From an uncultured Pseudomonadota bacterium (GTDB lineage Bacteria > Pseudomonadota > Alphaproteobacteria > RF32 > CAG-239), in the NCBI GenBank assembly GCA_902795745.1, contig CADBMG010000135.1, positions 1-11,258 of the forward strand: a stretch of DNA of 11,258 nucleotides, written 5' to 3'. The notes below the pieces were generated by a model. It saw only the letters and a program-made list of their open reading frames with translations. It had not been told where the DNA came from and did no database searches. Position numbers and translations under genes: made by a program. Below, in pieces: positions 6,253-11,258 of this stretch. How positions within the stretch are numbered: position 1 is the first letter of the stretch; each line of letters starts with the position of its first letter.

Positions 6253-6285
6253 AAAAAAACGGTGCTTATTTGGCATCGTTTTTTT
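6253..6285. terminator. Bidirectional Rho-independent terminator
   Basis: AAAAAAAC-GGTGC, loop TTATTTG, GCATC-GTTTTTTT forms a stem with a GC-containing core (one G-U pair) flanked by A- and T-runs. On the plus strand it ends the omp transcript 22 nt after its stop. On the minus strand the A-run becomes a U-run, so it can also end the 109-residue orphan gene that stops at 6307. Confidence 0.88.
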
Positions 6286-6306
6286 ATTTTGAGCTACTGG
6301 AAATAT

Positions 6307-6636
6307 TTAAGCTGAAATGCGAGTGCTGAAATAAAATTCCACACATTTTTCGAATTGTCCGATCATACGATTATAATTCTCCGGTAGATTGGTAATTTTG
6401 TACGGATCATTGGCATCGAAATGATAGAGAAAACATTTTAAAACGGCACCATAAATATAATTAATTTTTCCGGCCGTTCGTGAGATATTTATATTTTCTT
6501 CCGCCAATGCATAAATACTTTCGCACAATTGGCGCAATGCCTCCTTGTTAAAAAGACGCTTCTCTTGAAGATAATATAAAAAGCTTTCAGCCTTTAATTC
6601 GTAATTATTTTCTAAAATTGTACTTGCATCAATCAT
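6307..6636 (-). CDS. Small hypothetical protein, probably helical
   Basis: I do not recognise this 109-residue protein. It has no signal peptide, no membrane segment and no obvious catalytic or metal-binding motif. The composition (many Leu, Glu, Lys, Asn, Tyr) and patterns such as 'ESFLYYLQEKRLFNKEALRQ' and 'GQFEKCVEFYF' suggest an all-alpha cytoplasmic protein. There are two cysteines near the middle and end plus one in 'LCESIYAL', without motif spacing. The start is well supported: AGAGG lies 8-9 nt upstream of the ATG at 6636. It stands alone, convergent with the omp gene and divergent from the HAD gene. It is probably real because of the ribosome-binding site and shared terminator, but homologues are needed to be sure. 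Confidence 0.7.
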   Translation of the reverse strand: MIDASTILENNYELKAESFLYYLQEKRLFNKEALRQLCESIYALAEENINISRTAGKINYIYGAVLKCFLYHFDANDPYKITNLPENYNRMIGQFEKCVEFYFSTRISA

Positions 6637-6768
6637 AAAAAATACCTCTAGCTACTATCAATAGCATTAAGTTAGTTAAAAATCAAATAATCTTTTGCAA
6701 AAAAATGTAAATTTTACGATTTATTGTACAGCACGCTATTTTTTCAAACTCAATGCGTGTAAATTAGC

Positions 6769-6796
6769 TTGACGATTGGCAAAATTGTGCTATTTC
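6769..6796 (+). promoter_or_regulatory. Candidate promoter of the HAD phosphatase gene
   Basis: TTGACG (6769-6774), a 16-nt spacer and TATTTC (6791-6796) precede the gene by about 27 nt. The TTG of the -35 is in frame with the gene and could be mistaken for an upstream TTG start codon; the promoter reading explains it better. Confidence 0.5.
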
Positions 6797-6822
6797 TATT
6801 GGCGAATAAGGAAATAATAAAA

Positions 6823-7494
6823 ATGAAAAAGCAGGTTATTGTTTGGGACTTAGATAATACACTATATCGTGAAACACCGGACTTTCACGATTTAATGGAT
6901 ACAATTACGGCAGAGGCTGCAATTGAAGATTTACATTTGCCTCTTGATATGGCAACAGCCAAGGCAATGGTTACGGAATCGTATCGGACTTATCGTGATG
7001 GCGGCGAAATTTTTGTACGTAAATACGGAGTTTCACCAAAAGAGATTTTTGATGCTTATCACAAACGCAAAGAGCAGAATTTGTTACCTATTGTGCCGTA
7101 TAAAGGTTTATTGGAAAGATTGAAAGATTTGCATTGTCCGCAATATATTTTCTCTACAAGTTCACATGATGCCTGTGAGGCAATTTTACATCATTTGGGA
7201 TTATTTGAATTTTTTAACGGGCGTTTTTATTCGGTTGAGGATTTTGCTGCTTACAAAAAAAACGAAAGTGCTGATGTGTATTTTAAGTTTTGCAAGAAAA
7301 TTGATATCGCCCCGAAAGATTGCTTATTTGTTGATGATAGTTATTCTAATTTAGAATGTGCAAAAAAGTCCGGAATGAAGACTATTCGTATTTGTCACGG
7401 TAAACCCAATGATCAGGCCACGGAATATATTGACTATGCCGTAGATAACATTAATGAATGTTTGGATTTGCTTGAACATTTATGTTCTAATTAA
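6823..7494 (+). CDS. HAD-superfamily hydrolase, pyrimidine 5'-nucleotidase-like
   Basis: Cytoplasmic phosphatase of HAD subfamily IA, closest in layout to the SDT1-type pyrimidine 5'-nucleotidases that dephosphorylate UMP/CMP-like substrates; substrate assignment is tentative. Motif I is VWDLDNTLY with nucleophile Asp9 and acid/base Asp11. The cap domain includes 'FVRKYGVSPKEIFDAYH'. Motif II is 'IFSTSS' at Ser111, motif III the Lys pair at 145-146, and motif IV 'FVDDS' at Asp171-Asp172. 223 residues is normal. The start at 6823 has AAGGA 10 nt upstream; a TTG at 6769 would extend the frame by 18 residues but forms the -35 box instead. Its stop overlaps the stop of the convergent gene within a TTAA. 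Confidence 0.9.
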   Translation: MKKQVIVWDLDNTLYRETPDFHDLMDTITAEAAIEDLHLPLDMATAKAMVTESYRTYRDGGEIFVRKYGVSPKEIFDAYHKRKEQNLLPIVPYKGLLERLKDLHCPQYIFSTSSHDACEAILHHLGLFEFFNGRFYSVEDFAAYKKNESADVYFKFCKKIDIAPKDCLFVDDSYSNLECAKKSGMKTIRICHGKPNDQATEYIDYAVDNINECLDLLEHLCSN

Positions 7495-8165
7495 CTAAAT
7501 AAATCCTGCAACCAATACCAGTGAGCGATATTTAGTCGCCAAACCATGTGGCTGTATAGTTGTATGCCATGCCATAAATGACCGGTAAACGCAAAAATAG
7601 CACCGTTAACGAATAAATTAAGAGCAACAATAATAATGCCGGAAAAAATGTATCCTTCTTTTATTAGGTCTGTTTGTTCGGTATGAATTTGTGATAAGAC
7701 TGTTTCCCAATAATATGCTACAAAATAACCAAAAACAGCATAAACCAGCCAATAATTGTCAGATATTTGTAGAAGCCACGGCATTATTAACATATAGAGA
7801 AAGGCAAACAGTGGGAAAAAATACGGAGCGAGAGTAATCAACCAGTTGCCTTGTCCTGAAAAAGCCATTGAACCTCCGCTACCGTCAGGATTAAGCCGTA
7901 CTCTTTTAACAAGGTGTAAAGTCAAAAAGGCAAATAACGTATGTGTCAGTTCGTGTGCTATTGTTTGAATTTGCGAACGCATTTCACGTCCGGCAGAAAG
8001 CGCGGTTACCCAAAAGAAAATTATTCCTGTTCCTAAAAAATAAAAATGCGGCATAAAAAAATTAAAATGTTGATATGATCTCAATAAGGCAGGAATACTG
8101 AAAAGTAAAAAGACAGCAACAGGCCAACGGCAAAAATTAATCAGAGCATCGGTTATTCTTTTCAT
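7491..8165 (-). CDS. Membrane-embedded M50B-like metalloprotease family protein
   Basis: Polytopic inner-membrane protein of 224 residues with HExxH at His71, Glu72 and His75 ('AHELTHTLFAFL') inside a hydrophobic region. This is followed by 'RVRLNPDGSGGSM', which matches the segment after HExxH in peptidase M50B-like proteins. About six hydrophobic segments are seen (for example 'VAVFLLFSIPALL', 'FYFLGTGIIFFWV', 'FPLFAFLYMLIMPW', 'IFSGIIIVALNLFV'). The classic C-terminal site-2-protease motif (NxxPxxxLDG) is not evident; 'NWLITLAPYFFP' may take its place. So intramembrane proteolysis is plausible but unproven, and no substrate is suggested. The second ATG (8165) has GGAG at 7 nt; the first (8168) only at 4 nt. 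It is convergent with the HAD gene and divergent from the 99-residue gene. Confidence 0.8.
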   Translation of the reverse strand: MKRITDALINFCRWPVAVFLLFSIPALLRSYQHFNFFMPHFYFLGTGIIFFWVTALSAGREMRSQIQTIAHELTHTLFAFLTLHLVKRVRLNPDGSGGSMAFSGQGNWLITLAPYFFPLFAFLYMLIMPWLLQISDNYWLVYAVFGYFVAYYWETVLSQIHTEQTDLIKEGYIFSGIIIVALNLFVNGAIFAFTGHLWHGIQLYSHMVWRLNIAHWYWLQDLFS

Positions 8166-8237
8166 CATTTTTCTCCATTATATAAATATTAACCTCAATA
8201 TTGTAAAATTTCGTTAAAACAGAATTAGGAGCTGCTT

Positions 8238-8537
8238 ATGACAGATACGGGTATATTTGAATTTATTACATCGGAAAACGGAGATATTGCATTATTTATC
8301 CATGCCAGAGAGGCTGAACATAATCATCCGGTATTTCGCTTTTTTGCTTCCCTACATAAAGCTGAACTATATCGTTGCGGCGAGGATATGGTAATAATTG
8401 AACCGATTGAAGACAAAATTGCTGAACGCTTATTGCAAACGACAGAGCTCTTGGTTTGTGAAGTTTTGCCGGCGGAAAATGAAGGAGAATTGGAAATTAC
8501 CGCAGCATACCGTGCGGCAATAGTTATTGAGCGTTGA
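8238..8537 (+). CDS. Hypothetical 99-residue cytoplasmic protein
   Basis: Unrecognised small acidic protein with no signal peptide or membrane segment. The sequence alternates strand-like segments (GIFEFITSE, DIALFIHA, AELYRCGEDMVIIEPI, LLVCEVLPA, AIVIER) with one helix (DKIAERLLQTTELL), suggesting a compact alpha/beta fold. There is no catalytic motif. The start is strongly supported by AGGAG 6 nt before the ATG. The gene is immediately followed by a perfect terminator and lies 72 nt from the divergent M50B-like gene, so the two may share a control region. It is likely a real single-gene transcript; the function is unknown. Confidence 0.75.
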   Translation: MTDTGIFEFITSENGDIALFIHAREAEHNHPVFRFFASLHKAELYRCGEDMVIIEPIEDKIAERLLQTTELLVCEVLPAENEGELEITAAYRAAIVIER

Positions 8538-8538
8538 A

Positions 8539-8568
8539 AAAAATCCTCGTCCGAAGACGAGGATTTTT
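8539..8568. terminator. Strong bidirectional Rho-independent terminator
   Basis: AAAAA-TCCTCGTC, loop CGAA, GACGAGGA-TTTTT is a perfect 8-bp GC-rich stem extended by A-T pairs. It ends the 99-residue gene on the plus strand, beginning right after its stop. Seven A on the left give a U-run on the minus strand, so it also serves the parvulin gene that stops at 8586. Confidence 0.93.
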
Positions 8569-8585
8569 GCAAAAGATTAAACTTT

Positions 8586-9407
8586 CTATTTAATTTTTTT
8601 ACCGTTTAAATCGAATTTTTCAATTTCGGCGTTCATATTCAAATCTTGAACAACATGAGCAACTGCTTGTTGAGCCAAGTTTGCTTGAATTTGCGGTTCG
8701 ATTTCTTCCAATGGCAACGGTTTTGTATCACGAAAATCTTCAACATAGATAACATGATAACCGAATTCCGTTTTCACCGGCTCTTTTGAAAATGTTCCCT
8801 TGGTCATTTTGAAAGCAGCATCAGAAAATTCAGGAACCATCATTTCTGCCGTAAAGTAACCAAGCTCCGGATTATCTTTGGAATATTTACGAGCTAAATT
8901 GTCAAAAGTATCGCTTTTATCTTCTAATTTAGCAATAATATCTTTTGCTTCGGCTTCCGTATCAACTAAAATATGTTTAGCCTTAACCTCTTTTTGGCTC
9001 TCAAATTTACTTACATATTCGTCATAAACTTTCTTTACGGCTTCGTCTGTTAATTCTGCCTTCACCTTTCCATCAATGTACATTTGACGGGCTAAATCGT
9101 CTTGCAAGCGAGTTAACTGTTCGGCAAACTCCGGTGTTTCTTTAATTTTTGCGGCATTAGCGGCTTGCAGAGCCAATTTGCTGTTAACAGCAACATCCAA
9201 AGCACGTTCGTAAAATTCCTCAAACGGAATTTGTTTGAGTTGCGGATTTTGATCATAGGCTTCTTTAATTTCGGCAACCGTTACCTGTTCGCCGTTAACA
9301 ATTGCGGCAATGCCTTTATTCTTTTCGGCATAAACTTTATAAGTCCACGCACCGGCAACCAAAACAACAACGGCAGCAACCGCAGCAAACATATATTTTT
9401 TTTGCAT
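8586..9407 (-). CDS. Parvulin-type peptidyl-prolyl cis-trans isomerase, membrane-anchored (PpiC/SurA-like)
   Basis: Periplasmic folding factor that isomerises Xaa-Pro bonds in exported proteins. Residues 6-22 (MFAAVAAVVVLVAGAWT) form a single hydrophobic segment with no lipobox and no clear cleavage site, so it is probably an inner-membrane anchor with the rest in the periplasm. A SurA-like N-terminal chaperone region follows ('NGEQVTVAEIKEAY' to about residue 135). The parvulin domain runs roughly 141-228: 'KAKHILV' with His145, 'FDNLARKYSKD', 'LGYF', 'MVPEFSDAAF' and 'TEFGYHVIYVED'. A Lys-rich tail ends the 273-residue protein. The start at 9407 has a perfect GGAGG at 5 nt. It is divergent from secA, a neighbour arrangement I recall from other alphaproteobacteria, which fits an export role. 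Confidence 0.93.
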   Translation of the reverse strand: MQKKYMFAAVAAVVVLVAGAWTYKVYAEKNKGIAAIVNGEQVTVAEIKEAYDQNPQLKQIPFEEFYERALDVAVNSKLALQAANAAKIKETPEFAEQLTRLQDDLARQMYIDGKVKAELTDEAVKKVYDEYVSKFESQKEVKAKHILVDTEAEAKDIIAKLEDKSDTFDNLARKYSKDNPELGYFTAEMMVPEFSDAAFKMTKGTFSKEPVKTEFGYHVIYVEDFRDTKPLPLEEIEPQIQANLAQQAVAHVVQDLNMNAEIEKFDLNGKKIK

Positions 9408-9446
9408 TCAATCCTCCAATAAATAAAAAATAACAAATCGTTTATA

Positions 9447-9475
9447 ATGATATATACATTATTGCAAAATTTCAA
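9447..9475 (-). promoter_or_regulatory. Candidate promoter of the parvulin gene
   Basis: On the minus strand TTGAAA (9470-9475) and TATCAT (9447-9452) are spaced by 17 nt, matching the sigma-70 consensus in 5 of 6 positions each apart from one further weak base in the -35. It lies about 40 nt upstream of the start. Confidence 0.45.
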
Positions 9476-9515
9476 AGGATTTTTTATCAGTGGTTTATAA
9501 CTTTTGAGCATAGTC

Positions 9516-9544
9516 TTGACTTTGAGCTTTATTCAAACTAAATG
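9516..9544 (+). promoter_or_regulatory. Candidate secA promoter
   Basis: TTGACT (9516-9521) is a good -35. The -10 at the proper 17-nt distance, TAAATG (9539-9544), is weak; a better TAAAAT at 9549-9554 is too far away. The assignment of the -10 is therefore uncertain. Confidence 0.35.
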
Positions 9545-9576
9545 TAGATAAAATGAATATATAATAAGGATAATAA

Positions 9577-11258
9577 ATGTTAGGGAAAATTGCACGTAAA
9601 ATTTTTGGCAGTGCCAATGATCGTTTTGTGAGAAAACAATATAGAATAGTTAATCAAATTAATGCGTTAGAGCCTGATTTTATCAAGCTTTCCGATGATG
9701 AATTAAAAACAAAAACAGATGAGTTCCGCCAACGCTTAAAAAATGGGGAAACTCTTGATGATATTTTGCCGGAAGCATTTGCTACAGTTCGAGAGGCTGC
9801 TAAACGTGTTATGGGGCAACGTCATTACGATGTACAACTCATCGGCGGTATTGTGCTGCATAAAGGTATGATTGCCGAAATGAAAACCGGTGAAGGTAAA
9901 ACATTGGTGGCAACTTTGGCTGCCTATTTAAATGCGCTTGAAGGTAAAGGCGTGCATGTGGTTACGGTTAATGATTATTTGGCACAACGCGATGCCGAAT
10001 GGATGGGACGTATTTATCGCTTTTTGGGTTTAACGGTAGACTTTATCGTACATGGTAAAAATGATATTGAACGCAAGCAGGCTTATGCAGCGGATATTGT
10101 TTATGGCACAAATAACGAATTGGGATTTGACTATTTGCGTGATAATATGAAATTCAGTTTAGCCGAAAAGGTTCAGCGTGATTTTAATTATGCCATTGTT
10201 GATGAGGTGGATTCGATTTTAATTGATGAAGCTCGAACACCGCTGATTATTTCCGGTCAGGCAGAAGATTCATCGGCAGTTTATATCACGGTTTCAAAGT
10301 TGATGTCGCAGTTGACCGAAGCCGACTATGAAAAAGATGAAAAGTTCAAAAATATCACTCTGACCGAAGCCGGAATGGAGCACGTGGAAAATTTATTACG
10401 AGAATCCGGATTGATTAAAGAAGGTTCACTTTATGACATCGGTAATGTTAATTTGGTACAGCATGTTAATAATGCTTTGCGGGCTCATAAAATGTTCCAG
10501 CGCGATGTTGACTATATTGTTAAAGACGGCAAAGTTGTGATTGTTGATGAGTTTACCGGCCGCATTATGGAAGGTCGTCGTTTTAGTGATGGCTTGCATC
10601 AGGCATTAGAAGCCAAAGAAGGAGTACAAATACAATCAGAAAACCAAACTCTGGCGTCAATTACTTTTCAGAATTATTTTCGCTTATATCCGAAATTGGC
10701 GGGTATGACCGGTACAGCTATGACCGAAGAGGCTGAATTCAATGACATTTACAATTTGATGTGTGTCGAAATCCCAACCAATAAACCGGTTATTCGTGAA
10801 GATTTGCATGATGAAGTATATCGTACCGAAGATGAAAAGTATCGTGCGATTATAAAAACAATTTTAGACTGTCACAAACGCGGTCAGCCTGTTTTGGTAG
10901 GTACGACCTCAGTAGAAAAATCGGAAATTGTGGCAGACTTGTTGCATCGAGCTGCGCCTGATTTGAAATTCGAAGTATTAAACGCGCGCTATCACGAGCG
11001 CGAAGCTGCTATTGTGGCTCAGGCTGGTGTTTCCGGTGCAGTGACAATTGCTACTAATATGGCCGGTCGCGGTACGGATATTCAACTGGGTGGCAATCCG
11101 GATATGAAGCTCAAAGAAATGCTCAAAGGTGATGAAACACCGGAGCAAATCGCGGCATTAAAACAGCAAATAGACGCGGAGGTAGCTGAGGATAAAGAAA
11201 AAGTTCTCAAAGCCGGTGGCTTGTACATTTTAGGTACGGAACGTCATGAGAGCCGCCG
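9577..11258 (+). CDS. secA: Preprotein translocase ATPase SecA (5' part, runs off the window)
   Basis: Motor ATPase that pushes unfolded preproteins through SecYEG. The first 560 codons are present and open to the window end; the full protein is usually 850-900 residues. Visible are 'KIARKIFGSANDR' at the start, Walker A 'TGEGKT' with Lys108, 'VNDYLAQRDAEWM', 'YGTNNELGFDYLRDNM', the DEVD box at Asp209-Asp212 followed by 'SILIDEARTPLIISG', the preprotein-binding region, 'VIVDEFTGRIMEGRR', 'LAGMTGTA', 'VGTTSVEKSE' and 'ATNMAGRGTDI' with 'LGGNP'. Residue numbering of Walker A and DEVD matches E. coli SecA. The start is supported by AGGA 6 nt upstream. Translation is intact throughout, with no frameshift. 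Confidence 0.98.
   Translation, partial: MLGKIARKIFGSANDRFVRKQYRIVNQINALEPDFIKLSDDELKTKTDEFRQRLKNGETLDDILPEAFATVREAAKRVMGQRHYDVQLIGGIVLHKGMIAEMKTGEGKTLVATLAAYLNALEGKGVHVVTVNDYLAQRDAEWMGRIYRFLGLTVDFIVHGKNDIERKQAYAADIVYGTNNELGFDYLRDNMKFSLAEKVQRDFNYAIVDEVDSILIDEARTPLIISGQAEDSSAVYITVSKLMSQLTEADYEKDEKFKNITLTEAGMEHVENLLRESGLIKEGSLYDIGNVNLVQHVNNALRAHKMFQRDVDYIVKDGKVVIVDEFTGRIMEGRRFSDGLHQALEAKEGVQIQSENQTLASITFQNYFRLYPKLAGMTGTAMTEEAEFNDIYNLMCVEIPTNKPVIREDLHDEVYRTEDEKYRAIIKTILDCHKRGQPVLVGTTSVEKSEIVADLLHRAAPDLKFEVLNARYHEREAAIVAQAGVSGAVTIATNMAGRGTDIQLGGNPDMKLKEMLKGDETPEQIAALKQQIDAEVAEDKEKVLKAGGLYILGTERHESR

Noticed and set aside
9281..9511. 76-codon minus-strand frame overlapping the parvulin start
   Set aside because: Out of frame with the well-supported parvulin gene, overlaps its promoter region, and has no Shine-Dalgarno sequence.
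1..11258. CRISPR array, insertion sequence, prophage genes, tRNA or rRNA
   Set aside because: No regularly spaced repeats, transposase or integrase motifs, phage proteins or tRNA/rRNA signatures were found by eye on either strand.

Overview
This AT-rich window encodes ordinary bacterial housekeeping proteins. It most likely comes from an alphaproteobacterium with a reduced or host-associated lifestyle. The main clue is DnaB: it has an insertion between the Walker A region and the FFSLEM strand and a charged insertion before its C-terminal AEVIIGKHRHG segment, a pattern known from alphaproteobacterial DnaB. A surA/ppiC-type gene divergent from secA and TTGACN-type promoters fit this. The exact lineage is inference; a gut-type uncultured Rhodospirillales-like clade is my guess.

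Layout. (1) 1-2080, minus strand: galE followed by a TerC-family membrane protein gene, coupled through an ATGA overlap. The TerC gene has an in-frame TAG about 58 codons before its natural end. (2) 2081-2202: divergent galE/dnaB control region with a perfect DnaA box. (3) 2203-5282, plus strand: dnaB, two tandem YcgN-like Cys-cluster genes and a YgjP-like metallopeptidase gene, tightly packed and probably one transcript. (4) 5283-5609: a gap that is not empty. It holds a candidate structured RNA of about 150 nt, then a promoter and hairpin-rich leader for an outer-membrane beta-barrel gene (5610-6230), which ends in a strong bidirectional terminator. (5) 6307-8537: a small minus-strand orphan, a HAD-family pyrimidine-5'-nucleotidase-like gene, a convergent membrane-embedded M50B-like metalloprotease gene and a 99-residue orphan ending in a second bidirectional terminator. 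(6) 8586-11258: a membrane-anchored parvulin prolyl isomerase gene on the minus strand, divergent from secA, which runs off the window.

Functionally, the right end is an export and envelope-folding module: SecA drives preproteins across the inner membrane, and the parvulin would help exported proteins, such as the beta-barrel protein encoded here, to fold. The left and middle parts combine nucleotide-sugar metabolism, replication and poorly characterised metal-binding proteins. I see no phage, insertion sequence, CRISPR array, tRNA or rRNA, and no recognisable new defence or biosynthetic system. The most notable items are the candidate structured RNA upstream of the omp gene, its partial resemblance to the omp leader, the interrupted terC gene, and the DnaA box in the dnaB/galE promoter region.
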